Assembly (NCBI GenBank): GCA_946479985.1
Contig: CAMLIF010000043.1
Span: 1-27,808 of the forward strand
Direction: 5' to 3'
Source of the DNA: an uncultured Flavobacteriales bacterium
GTDB taxonomy: Bacteria; Bacteroidota; Bacteroidia; Flavobacteriales; Crocinitomicaceae
DNA: 27,808 nt
Numbering within the stretch: position 1 is the first letter of the stretch; every line of letters begins with the position of its first letter. The notes under the pieces are model-generated. The model searched no databases and had not been told where the DNA came from. It saw only the letters and a list, made by a program, of their open reading frames with translations. Below, in pieces: positions 15,484 to 22,396 of this stretch. The position numbers were made by a program, and so were the translations under genes.

Positions 15484-16656
15484 ATGATTCCTCAAGTTGA
15501 GCTTTTAGCACAAAAAATACAAACCATAGAACGTCGTCACCCATGGATTTTCTCCGGAGCACTGAAAAGAATGCCCGAAGAATTGGAAGACGGAACTGTA
15601 GTTCAGGTTGTTGACAAACAAAAGAATGTTTTGGCTGTGGGTCATTTCAACCACGGTTCAATTGCTGTGCGCGTTTTGACTTTTAAGGAAGAGGAAATCG
15701 ATCAGGATTTCTTCAACGACCGTATTCAGAAGGCAGTTGATCTTCGTATGGCGCTGAATTTACTGAACGAAGACAACAATATTTTCCGCCTGGTACATGG
15801 CGAAGGCGATGATTTACCGGGGTTGATCGTAGATTTTTACAACGGTGTTGCAGTAATTCAATGTCACAGCGCCGGAATGTGGAGAAACATCGCATTTATC
15901 TCTCAGGCTTTGCAAAACACTTTGAAGGAAAAATTAGTCGCAATTTACCACAAGTCGAAGGAAACACTTCCGGGAAGAGTAGAAACTGCTGATGAATACC
16001 TTTTTGGTTCTGTAGAGGTGCCTCACATCGCGAAAGAAAACGGAGTACTTTATAATATAGACTGGATTACCGGGCAAAAAACAGGTTTCTTCATCGATCA
16101 GCGTGAAAACAGAAGTCTTTTGGCGCATTACAGTTCAGGCAAGAAAATTCTGAACACATTTTGTTATTCGGGTGGTTTTAGCTGTGCAGCATTGAATAAA
16201 GGAGCAGCTGAAGTTCATTCTTTGGACAGTTCAAAAAAAGCCATTCAATTAACTGACGACAATATTATCCTGAATAAGTTTGAAGCAAAACATCAAAGCA
16301 TTGTTGCAGATGCAATGAGTTTTATTCGCGATTTAGGTGAGCAATTCGACATTATTGTTCTTGATCCGCCTGCCTTTGCAAAACACCGCGACAAACGTCA
16401 CCAGGCCGTTCAGGGCTACAAACGCCTGAACGCCATGGCTATGCAGCATATTAAACCGGGAGGATTGTTAATGACTTATTCTTGTTCCCAGGTTGTAGAC
16501 AAAACACTATTTACAAATACAATTATTGCTGCAGCTATAGAAAGTGGTCGTTCAGTTAAGATCTTGCACCAGCTTCATCAGCCGGCAGATCACCCCATTT
16601 CGGCATTTCATCCGGAAGGCGAATACTTAAAAGGATTGATGGTTCAGGTGAACTAA
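15484..16656 (+). CDS. rlmI: Class I SAM-dependent rRNA methyltransferase (RlmI-like)
   Basis: A 390-residue enzyme of the RlmI/RlmK-type 23S rRNA cytosine-C5 methyltransferase family; the E. coli enzyme modifies C1962. An N-terminal PUA-like domain (RRHPWIFSGALKR, VVDKQKNVLAVGHFN) binds RNA. The Rossmann methyltransferase part contains WITGQKTGFFIDQRENR, SAM-binding LNTFCYSGGFSCAALNKGA, LDPPAFAKHRDKR and MTYSCSQ, where the Cys after YS is the catalytic cysteine. The start is chosen at the ATG 15 bases after the -7 element. MATE and fmt follow closely (16-base gap, then 4-base overlap), forming one likely operon. Confidence 0.92.
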   Translation: MIPQVELLAQKIQTIERRHPWIFSGALKRMPEELEDGTVVQVVDKQKNVLAVGHFNHGSIAVRVLTFKEEEIDQDFFNDRIQKAVDLRMALNLLNEDNNIFRLVHGEGDDLPGLIVDFYNGVAVIQCHSAGMWRNIAFISQALQNTLKEKLVAIYHKSKETLPGRVETADEYLFGSVEVPHIAKENGVLYNIDWITGQKTGFFIDQRENRSLLAHYSSGKKILNTFCYSGGFSCAALNKGAAEVHSLDSSKKAIQLTDDNIILNKFEAKHQSIVADAMSFIRDLGEQFDIIVLDPPAFAKHRDKRHQAVQGYKRLNAMAMQHIKPGGLLMTYSCSQVVDKTLFTNTIIAAAIESGRSVKILHQLHQPADHPISAFHPEGEYLKGLMVQVN

Positions 16657-16672
16657 TCATTCTATACATATC

Positions 16673-18004
16673 ATGTTAGACATCAGTTACAAGAATATTC
16701 TGAAGGTCGCCCTGCCAATGATGCTGAGCGGTTTCATCCAATCTATCATCTCCATTACTGATGCCGGATATCTCGGTCATTACAGTCAACTGGCTTTTGA
16801 AGCAGCAGGCGGCGCAGGTATGTGGTATATTACACTTTACATGTTATTTGTGGGATTAAACGATGGATCACAAATTCTCATGGCCCGAAAGATCGGTGAA
16901 AAAGACACTAAAGGATTCGTCTCCGTTTTTCAGAACAATACAATCTTATTGTTGGTTGTTGCGGCTGTGGTTACTGCGGTTGTATTTCTGATAATGCCTT
17001 CTGTACTGGACGGAATGGTCAAGAATCCGGAATTACGGGATGCCGAGCAGCGCTTTTTAGAAGTCAGAAGTTATGGTTTCTGGGCGGCAATTATGACCTT
17101 AAGTATCCAGGCAACCTATTTAGCTGAAGGAAGAACCAAACTCGTTTTATATACTGCAGCAATCACAGCGTCTACAAATGCCTTATTCGGTTATTTACTA
17201 GTATTCGGTAAATTTGGTTTTCCGGAAATGGGATTGGAAGGTGCAGCTTTGGGTTCGGCCTGCTCTGAGTTCTGCGGTATGTTCTTTATTTTCGGAACGG
17301 TGCTTTATCGAAGAAAGTACACTGAGTATCGGTTATACAAACATTTCAAACTGCAGACAGTTCAGCTGAAAGAGAATCTCAAAGTTGGCTTACCTCTTTT
17401 AATGCAGGGATTAGTTGCTTTAGCTGTTTGGACCGTTTTCTTTAACTGGATTGAACAAATGGGGGGCGATAATCTGAGTGTTTCTCTAAATATTCGTTAT
17501 ATCTACTTTCTCGCGTTTATTCCTGTTTGGGGATTTGCAGCAGCAACCAAAACATACATTGCACAATACCTGGGCGCAAAAGAATATCATCTATTGCCAA
17601 CCATCCAGCGCCGCATTCAGTTGATGACTGTTCTTTTCCTGGTGGTTACATTCCATGGCGCAGTATTATATCCGGAGTACCTGGTATCCATGGTAAACAG
17701 CAACCCGGTACACATTCAAAAAAGCGCTGTTATTCTGCAAATGGTGAGCGGATCAATTTTACTTTACGCCGTCGTAAGTGTTTACTTTCAAACCATCAGC
17801 GCCAGCGAGAATACCAGAGTCACTTTTCTTGTAGAATGTCTGGCGACCGCTTCCTATTTGACTACAGCATACTTATTCATAAAAGTTTATAAATTTCAAA
17901 TAAAGCACATTTGGTTGGTAGAATATGTTTACTTTATAGTAATGGGAGCTGCCTCTCTCTTTTATCTACGCTTTTTTAACTGGACAAAAAAACAAGTTTT
18001 ATGA
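16673..18004 (+). CDS. MATE family efflux transporter
   Basis: A 443-residue multidrug and toxin extrusion (MATE) family antiporter with about 12 hydrophobic segments in two homologous halves. The N-terminal signature PMMLSGFIQSIISITDAGYLGHY is typical (helix 1 with a D in helix 1/2). The second half repeats the pattern at LPLLMQGLVALAVWTVFFNWIEQMG. It would export cationic compounds using a sodium or proton gradient across the inner membrane; the substrate is unknown. It lies 16 bases after the rlmI-like gene, and its TGA overlaps the fmt ATG (ATGA). Confidence 0.93.
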   Translation: MLDISYKNILKVALPMMLSGFIQSIISITDAGYLGHYSQLAFEAAGGAGMWYITLYMLFVGLNDGSQILMARKIGEKDTKGFVSVFQNNTILLLVVAAVVTAVVFLIMPSVLDGMVKNPELRDAEQRFLEVRSYGFWAAIMTLSIQATYLAEGRTKLVLYTAAITASTNALFGYLLVFGKFGFPEMGLEGAALGSACSEFCGMFFIFGTVLYRRKYTEYRLYKHFKLQTVQLKENLKVGLPLLMQGLVALAVWTVFFNWIEQMGGDNLSVSLNIRYIYFLAFIPVWGFAAATKTYIAQYLGAKEYHLLPTIQRRIQLMTVLFLVVTFHGAVLYPEYLVSMVNSNPVHIQKSAVILQMVSGSILLYAVVSVYFQTISASENTRVTFLVECLATASYLTTAYLFIKVYKFQIKHIWLVEYVYFIVMGAASLFYLRFFNWTKKQVL

Positions 18005-18954
18005 GTAAGTTACGTGTTGTGTTCATGGGAACACCAGAGTTTTCGGTTGGTATTTTAGATGCAATAATGAGATCTCAGCACGAAGTTGTTGGAGTGGTAA
18101 CTGTTGCAGATAAACCTGCAGGAAGAGGTCAGGTAATGCACGAAAGTGCTGTTAAAGTCGGAGCAAAGAACTACAAAATTCCGGTTCTTCAGCCTGTTTC
18201 GTTAAAGGATAAGTCTTTCATTTCAGAATTGAAAGCTTTGAATGCCGACGTTTTTGTAGTAGTTGCTTTCCGAATGTTACCGGAAATAGTTTGGAAAATG
18301 CCAGAAAAGGGAACATTAAATTTACACGCATCTCTTCTGCCCGATTATCGCGGAGCTGCTCCGATCAATTGGTCAATTATGAACGGCGACACAAAAACAG
18401 GACTGAGCACATTCTTTATAGATGAGCAAATAGATACCGGTTCGGTCATTCTTCAAAAAGAATTAAGCATTTCTGAAAACGAAAGCGCCGGAAGTCTGCA
18501 TGACAGAATGATTCCGGAAGGCGGTAAACTGGTTGTGGAAACCCTGGACCAGATCGCCTCGGGAAATGTTGCAACTATTCCGCAGCGTGAAATGATAGGA
18601 AGCTTGAATCGTCCGGCACCGAAACTATTTAAGGAAAACACGAAGATCGATTGGAACGCGGACATAAAAACGGTTCATCAGCTGATTTGCGGTTTATCGC
18701 CATACCCTGCAGCATGGTCAGTCTTAACCAATGCAAAAGGTGAATTAAAAACCGTAAAGTTCTTCGAAACACGGATTATCCATACAACCAATAAACTTTT
18801 ACACGAGATGTGGAGTACCAAAGATGCCTTTTACATTCAGTTAAAAGATGGCGTATTGGAAGTTCTGGAATGGCAAATGGAGGGTAAAAAGCGCATGACA
18901 ACACGCGATTGGCTGGTTGGAAATCAGATTTCCGACTGGAAAATCAACCAATAA
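18001..18954 (+). CDS. fmt: Methionyl-tRNA formyltransferase
   Basis: A 317-residue Fmt, which formylates initiator Met-tRNA using 10-formyl-THF. The catalytic block LNLHASLLPDYRGAAPINW contains the conserved Asn and His. The catalytic Asp lies in FFIDEQIDTGSV. The N-terminal VVFMGTPEFSVGIL is the folate-domain signature, and the C-terminal tRNA-binding OB-like domain starts at about residue 205 (INRP-like LNRPAPKLFKENTKIDW). Length is normal (E. coli 315). The start overlaps the MATE stop by 4 bases. Peptide deformylase is not in the window. Confidence 0.97.
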   Translation: MSKLRVVFMGTPEFSVGILDAIMRSQHEVVGVVTVADKPAGRGQVMHESAVKVGAKNYKIPVLQPVSLKDKSFISELKALNADVFVVVAFRMLPEIVWKMPEKGTLNLHASLLPDYRGAAPINWSIMNGDTKTGLSTFFIDEQIDTGSVILQKELSISENESAGSLHDRMIPEGGKLVVETLDQIASGNVATIPQREMIGSLNRPAPKLFKENTKIDWNADIKTVHQLICGLSPYPAAWSVLTNAKGELKTVKFFETRIIHTTNKLLHEMWSTKDAFYIQLKDGVLEVLEWQMEGKKRMTTRDWLVGNQISDWKINQ

Positions 18955-18993
18955 TTCATCGAACGAATAAGGTATTTGGTCGTAAAACCCTTT

Positions 18994-19028
18994 AAAAACG
19001 GGGGCTTTATCAACAAAACGCCGTTTTT
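18994..19028 (+). terminator. Weak terminator-like hairpin after fmt
   Basis: AAAAACGG (18994-19001) and CCGTTTTT (19021-19028) are complementary 8-bp arms with a 19-base loop, ending in T5. The stem is A/T-heavy and the loop large, so efficiency is doubtful. The right arm also overlaps the direct repeats upstream of HU. Confidence 0.35.
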
Positions 19029-19038
19029 ATCAACAAAA
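19006..19038 (+). repeat. Two 13-bp direct repeats upstream of HU, 20-bp period
   Basis: TTTATCAACAAAA occurs at 19006-19018 and exactly at 19026-19038, a 20-bp period (same helix face). Each contains TTATCAACA, one mismatch from a DnaA box. They lie about 60 and 80 bases upstream of the predicted HU transcription start, a position suited to an activator. Confidence 0.5.
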
Positions 19039-19061
19039 ACAGCACTTTTTCGCTCTAGTCC

Positions 19062-19091
19062 TTTGCTGGTAACAGTATTCGCCTAAATTTG
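19062..19091 (+). promoter_or_regulatory. HU promoter
   Basis: TTTG (19062-19065), 18-base spacer, TAAATTTG (19084-19091). Both boxes match the Bacteroidota consensus perfectly. The predicted start near 19098 gives an A-rich leader of about 32 bases, typical of strongly expressed genes here. Confidence 0.85.
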
Positions 19092-19129
19092 CTGTGTAAT
19101 TAAATAGAAACATTTTTAAAAACCAAACT

Positions 19130-19402
19130 ATGAACAAAGCAGAATTAATTGACGCTATTGCTTCTGAAGCAGGATTGTCTAAAGTAGATGCAAAAAAAGC
19201 ATTGGACGCATTTGTAAGCGCAACAGGAACAGCATTGAAAGGTGGTGACCGTATTTCTCTAGTAGGATTCGGATCTTTCTCTGTATCTAAGCGTGAAGCA
19301 AGAACAGGTCGTAATCCTCAAACTGGAAAAGAAATCAAAATCGCAGCTAAGAACGTTGTACGTTTCAAAGCAGGTGCTGAGCTTTCCGGAGCAGTTAACT
19401 AA
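19130..19402 (+). CDS. HU family DNA-binding protein
   Basis: A 90-residue HU-type nucleoid protein. Such proteins dimerise and bend DNA non-specifically, compacting the chromosome. MNKAELIDAIASEAGLSKVDAKKALDAF is the canonical N-terminal helix pair. VGFGSFSVSKREARTGRNPQTGKEIKI includes the beta arm with the intercalating proline (RNPQTG). KNVVRFKAGAEL closes the fold. It is single-gene, with the best promoter in the window, direct repeats upstream and a UUCG terminator directly downstream, all fitting high expression. Bacteroidota carry several HU copies, so hupA/hupB naming is not assigned. Confidence 0.97.
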   Translation: MNKAELIDAIASEAGLSKVDAKKALDAFVSATGTALKGGDRISLVGFGSFSVSKREARTGRNPQTGKEIKIAAKNVVRFKAGAELSGAVN

Positions 19403-19421
19403 GAAATTCTATATTTCGATT

Positions 19422-19461
19422 GAAAAATCCTTTCTGCTTCGGTGGAAGGGATTTTTCTTTT
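19422..19461 (+). terminator. HU terminator with UUCG tetraloop
   Basis: GAAAAATCCTTTC (19422-19434) pairs with GAAGGGATTTTTC (19445-19457) with one G-U. The inner part closes as C(TTCG)G at 19437-19442, the exceptionally stable UUCG tetraloop. TTTT follows at 19458-19461. Confidence 0.9.
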
Positions 19462-19471
19462 GTATGAAGTT

Positions 19472-19972
19472 ATGCGTTATCGACATTTTATATTTTCATT
19501 CTTTCTTGTGGTTACCTGCACAACAGCAAGCATTGCACAAACGGAATATCCTTATGGCAAATTCGAAATCTCAAAAGGGTATGAATTTGCTTTCACTACC
19601 ATAGACACGGAATTCGATATGCTCCGGGATCCTGTAATTATCATTGACGGCATCCCGCAGGTTATTAAAGATCATTCAAGCGCAAGCAGCATGTACAGTT
19701 TCATTAGTGTTTCACCGAACAAACGTTATATCATTATTGACGACATTATTATTGGCTATGCTGAAGATGGAGAAACGCGTTTTTTGCATGAGAACTACAT
19801 GTGCGCAGTAGTTGATGTTAAAACACAGCAAATTGTTGCATCGTTTCAAGGCGCATGTGCTGGTGAATGGAACAATCAGAATAAGTTTATCTATGCCGAC
19901 GAGGTTTATTTTGACGGAAGTGTACCTATTCCCGGAGAACTGCAGCTTCCAAAAACCATAAAGCGGATATAA
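19472..19972 (+). CDS. Small secreted protein of unknown function
   Basis: A 166-residue protein without a recognised family. MRYRHFIFSFFLVVTCTTASIAQ is a clear signal peptide. I use the ATG at 19472, because a more upstream GTG lies in the HU terminator hairpin. The mature part contains DPVIIIDGIPQVI and SFISVSPNKRYIIIDDIIIGY strands and a pair of cysteines (in NYMCAVVD and QGACAGEW) that could form a disulfide. The gene begins 10 bases after the HU terminator's T-run. TTCTTTTG (19455-19462), one mismatch from the -7 consensus, overlaps that run and is a weak promoter candidate. Confidence 0.75.
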   Translation: MRYRHFIFSFFLVVTCTTASIAQTEYPYGKFEISKGYEFAFTTIDTEFDMLRDPVIIIDGIPQVIKDHSSASSMYSFISVSPNKRYIIIDDIIIGYAEDGETRFLHENYMCAVVDVKTQQIVASFQGACAGEWNNQNKFIYADEVYFDGSVPIPGELQLPKTIKRI

Positions 19973-20139
19973 ATCCTCATGGGTTGTCCGTTGTAGCGGA
20001 TCCCTAGCCGTTTCACACCTTTCATTCACTCATCCTTACACTTCAGATAAATTTCAAACGATCGGACTCTATTTTAAATAAATTGGTCGAAGTTTATCAT
20101 CAACCGCACCACGCTGAAGAGAATAAATGGAAACTACTC

Positions 20140-21057
20140 ATGAATAAGTCTAATCCTTCTTTCTACGAAGACGATCAAAAGATTGTAAACTTTGGCTGCC
20201 AGGGAAATATCTTCAATTTGTCTTCTCTCAAAGAATTTGAGCGGCCAATTGGCTCGTATGGTTTCGGAATTAAATTTGTCTGTGAAGGAGTTGAACGCTA
20301 CACCATTAACAACAAAAAATTCGCGGTCTCTCCCGGAAGCTATATTCTACTGAACGGTGAGAAAGAAGGCAGTGTGACCATCGACAGCAAAAAAACGGTA
20401 AAAGGAATGTGCCTGAACATTTCCAATAAAATGATTGCAGATGTAATTGCCACACTGCAAGCTCCCGACACCCCTATTTCCGATATTGGACTTTCCGATT
20501 TTTTCTACACTGAGCATTTCCTGGAGAATCAATACCATGCTTCAAACACAATACTTGGAAAGAAGCTGATTGAAATTGGCGGACAAGTCAATACCGGTTT
20601 GTTTTCTGCTGACGAGATTACCGAAGATTTGTTTTATGAATTAACAGAACGGTTAGTGGCAGACCAGGTTCAGGTTTTCAAACAGCTTCAATCTATTCCA
20701 AGTGTAAAAGCCGAAACACGCCGCGATTTGTGTCGGCAGGTATTAAAAGGAAAAGATTTCATCGACTTTCATTATACAGAACCCCTAACCGTAGAGCAAA
20801 TTGCCCTTGTTGCGGGTATGTCGGAATACCATTTCTTTCGACTCTTTAAACAAATGGTTGGATTATCACCCTATCAATACATTTTATCGCGCCGATTAAA
20901 ATCAGCCTCCCAGCTTTTGAAATCAGATCATTCTGTGTCTGATGCTGCCATTTCAACGGGTTTTTCAGATATTTTCTCGTTCAGTAAAACATTCAAAAAA
21001 CACTTTGGAGTTTCCCCGACTAAATACATCAGCAACAATTTTATCACCACACTCTAA
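20140..21057 (+). CDS. AraC family transcriptional regulator
   Basis: A 305-residue regulator. The N-terminal 190 residues are a cupin-like sensor region (GSYGFGIKFVCEGVERYTINNKKFAVSPGSYILLN) without a recognisable ligand signature. The C-terminal 100 residues are the AraC double helix-turn-helix. The first is LTVEQIALVAGMSEYHFFRLFKQMVGLSPYQYILSRRL. The second is HSVSDAAISTGFSDIFSFSKTFKKHFGVSPTKY. The ATG at 20140 is preferred over an in-frame TTG at 20083. The gene is monocistronic. Downstream lies the long non-coding stretch with repeated GATATC motifs and a candidate RNA gene, which are plausible targets of this regulator. Confidence 0.92.
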   Translation: MNKSNPSFYEDDQKIVNFGCQGNIFNLSSLKEFERPIGSYGFGIKFVCEGVERYTINNKKFAVSPGSYILLNGEKEGSVTIDSKKTVKGMCLNISNKMIADVIATLQAPDTPISDIGLSDFFYTEHFLENQYHASNTILGKKLIEIGGQVNTGLFSADEITEDLFYELTERLVADQVQVFKQLQSIPSVKAETRRDLCRQVLKGKDFIDFHYTEPLTVEQIALVAGMSEYHFFRLFKQMVGLSPYQYILSRRLKSASQLLKSDHSVSDAAISTGFSDIFSFSKTFKKHFGVSPTKYISNNFITTL

Positions 21058-21225
21058 ATAAGGTTCAGGTTTAATGGGCGCTTCCGATTCGGAAAAACAA
21101 CGGGTAAAAACTAATTAACATGATATCCGGATAGCTGATTTTAATGAATTCGTTATAACGATATCCCAATATCACGTTATTTATGTTTCGTGATATCATG
21201 GAATTTTCGCTCTCACAAAAATTAG
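21058..21225. other. Non-coding stretch with palindromes upstream of candidate RNA
   Basis: I see no coding ORF here. It contains three GATATC hexamers (21122, 21160, 21192) and two perfect 10-bp palindromes, TATCCGGATA (21124-21133) and CGTTATAACG (21151-21160). It also holds an inverted repeat ATATCACG/CGTGATAT (21169-21196). This density of short symmetric sites looks like a regulatory region for the promoter-like sequence at 21204-21233. Confidence 0.5.
21169..21196. promoter_or_regulatory. Inverted repeat ATATCACG-N12-CGTGATAT
   Basis: Perfect 8-bp arms at 21169-21176 and 21189-21196, with a 12-base AT-rich spacer, ending 8 bases before the putative -33 region. This is operator-like; the spacing puts the arms 20 bp apart, two helical turns. 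The binding protein is unknown; the adjacent AraC regulator is a candidate. Confidence 0.5.
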
Positions 21226-21233
21226 CAGTTTTG
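21204..21233 (+). promoter_or_regulatory. Promoter-like sequence of candidate RNA
   Basis: TTTTC (21204-21208), 17-base spacer, CAGTTTTG (21226-21233), one mismatch from TAnnTTTG. The predicted start is near 21240. The only nearby ATG (21240) opens a four-codon ORF, so no protein is expected. Confidence 0.4.
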
Positions 21234-21239
21234 TACAAA

Positions 21240-21601
21240 TGAATCAGATCTGACTGATGTAGCTTTATCTCATAAATTAAAGATGCGTTTCGAATCCCGA
21301 TTTGAGAACCTGAAAACTCTTCCCGGGGAATCTATTTTGTGCAGATCACCGGAAACAGTGGCTGGACAAAAACAGTCAAAGTGATCAGGTAACGGTTTGT
21401 TTTAAAACAATTCTGTGATTTGCTTACCTGTTATTTCGAAGCAACTGATGTGCTATATAGAAACCGTTCGGCTTGAGGCAGATAAATGGAACTGACGAAA
21501 CTAAGAAATACTGAGTGATCATTGAGCTGGATTGGCGCCAAACTCAGGGAAACGGAATTAAAGATGCCTTGGTCTGTTTCGGTGGGCCGGGGCATCTTTT
21601 T
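21240..21601 (+). ncRNA. Candidate structured non-coding RNA, about 360 nt
   Basis: A promoter-like element at the left and a strong terminator at the right bracket a segment with stops in every frame. Complementary arms inside are GATCAC (21344-21349) with GTGATC (21381-21386), enclosing GGCTG (21360-21364) with CAGTC (21373-21377). CAGGTAA (21386-21392) pairs with TTACCTG (21424-21430), enclosing the palindrome TTGTTTTAAAACAA (21397-21410). The terminator hairpin is at 21560-21599. It lacks the conserved sequences I would expect of RNase P RNA or tmRNA, and there is no CCA end. The next gene has its own promoter, so this is a free-standing RNA rather than a leader. A decayed gene is the main alternative. 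Confidence 0.4.
21560..21601 (+). terminator. Strong intrinsic terminator of candidate RNA
   Basis: AAAGATGCC (21560-21568) pairs with GGCATCTTT (21591-21599). The stem continues inward through TTGGTCTGT/GGTGGGCCGG with several G-U pairs to a TTCG loop at 21578-21581. A T-run at 21597-21601 completes it. No protein gene lies within 500 bases upstream on this strand. Confidence 0.85.
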
Positions 21602-21628
21602 ATGAACAGCAATTACGTATTCGTGAAC

Positions 21629-21666
21629 AGGCAATAGTAAAATCAGGTTTAATCAAACTATTGCCT
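21629..21666. repeat. 10-bp inverted repeat before the GldM-like gene
   Basis: AGGCAATAGT (21629-21638) and ACTATTGCCT (21657-21666) are perfect complements with an 18-base spacer, ending 20 bases before the -7 element at 21687. There is no T-tract, so an operator is likelier than a terminator. Confidence 0.5.
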
Positions 21667-21686
21667 AATGGCTATTCACTAATTAC

Positions 21687-21694
21687 TAAATTTG
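21687..21694 (+). promoter_or_regulatory. -7 promoter element of the GldM-like gene
   Basis: TAAATTTG, a perfect TAnnTTTG element, 5 bases before the ATG at 21700; a leaderless or near-leaderless mRNA is expected. Confidence 0.7.
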
Positions 21695-21699
21695 TACCC

Positions 21700-22386
21700 A
21701 TGAACAAAATCCTCCTCCTCACCCTTACACTCATAGCAACGAAATTTGTTCTTTCACAAGACGATTTAGTTATTATTTCGAATTCGAAGTATCTCGTAAT
21801 GTATCGTCACGTAGATAATCCATGTAAAATTACATTCGCTGGAATGAACGACGCACCATATACAATATCGGGCTATGGTTGTAAGTTGTCAAATACTGAT
21901 GAAGCAGGGAATCGCTTACCCTCTCACAATTTTATTCTTACATCAACAGAAACAGATTATATAGGTGGAATAATAAAAGTTATTCAAGCAAGAGATAGTA
22001 TTGCATCGGACACAGTAGCGAGTATTGAATTCATGTGGAAAGATTTACCGGCACCCGCGCTCTTCTTCGGAGGTAGTGAACCTAATGATTATTTTAATCC
22101 TAAAGAAACCATGTTATTCCCGAAATATGGTTCGGATGTTTTTCTCGACTATAGATTTACAGTGCTTAGCTGGGAAGTTTCGGTTGGTAAAAAACTTTTT
22201 AAAGGAACTGGGAATCAGCTGCCAAAGGAGTATTTAAGCGCAGTAAAAAAACTAAAGACAAATAACAAAATAACCATTCGGGCAAAAGTGATTGGTGAAG
22301 ACAAAAAAACGCATGAGATAGAAGCCAGTTACGTCAAATCTCCCGAATTTGTTCTAGAAGAACCAGCATTCGACCTTGGTGATTAA
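21700..22386 (+). CDS. Secreted protein with GldM-C-like domain
   Basis: A 228-residue exported protein. MNKILLLTLTLIATKFVLSQ is a signal peptide. The mature part resembles the C-terminal domains of GldM/PorM, periplasmic components of type IX secretion and gliding machines. YLVMYRHVDNPCKITFAGMN matches their VDNPI-x-I pattern. A conserved-Cys loop follows (GYGCKLSN), then FMWKDLPAPALFFGG, equivalent to the FRVKRLPDP-x-GG motif. No membrane anchor or other GldM part is present, so this is a free-standing domain. A perfect -7 element lies 5 bases before the ATG, so I start at 21700 rather than the upstream TTG. Its stop codon is part of the trmH promoter. The family match is from memory, hence moderate confidence. 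Confidence 0.75.
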   Translation: MNKILLLTLTLIATKFVLSQDDLVIISNSKYLVMYRHVDNPCKITFAGMNDAPYTISGYGCKLSNTDEAGNRLPSHNFILTSTETDYIGGIIKVIQARDSIASDTVASIEFMWKDLPAPALFFGGSEPNDYFNPKETMLFPKYGSDVFLDYRFTVLSWEVSVGKKLFKGTGNQLPKEYLSAVKKLKTNNKITIRAKVIGEDKKTHEIEASYVKSPEFVLEEPAFDLGD

Positions 22387-22391
22387 CTTTG
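22384..22391 (+). promoter_or_regulatory. -7 promoter element of trmH, overlapping upstream stop codon
   Basis: TAACTTTG, a perfect TAnnTTTG; its first three bases are the TAA stop of the preceding gene. The trmH ATG follows 5 bases later. Confidence 0.65.
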
Positions 22392-22396
22392 CACCC

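Noticed and set aside
21288..21300. TTTCGAATCCCG resembles a tRNA T-loop
   Set aside because: The flanking bases do not pair into a T-stem, and no acceptor, D or anticodon arms can be drawn around it.
21283..21384. 33-codon plus-strand ORF (starts MRFESRFENL) inside the candidate RNA
   Set aside because: There is no good promoter position, no family resemblance and no signal sequence. It overlaps the complementary arms, and its length is expected by chance.
21431..21634. 67-residue minus-strand ORF across the terminator
   Set aside because: It runs through the plus-strand terminator hairpin, has no -7 element and shows no recognisable protein features.
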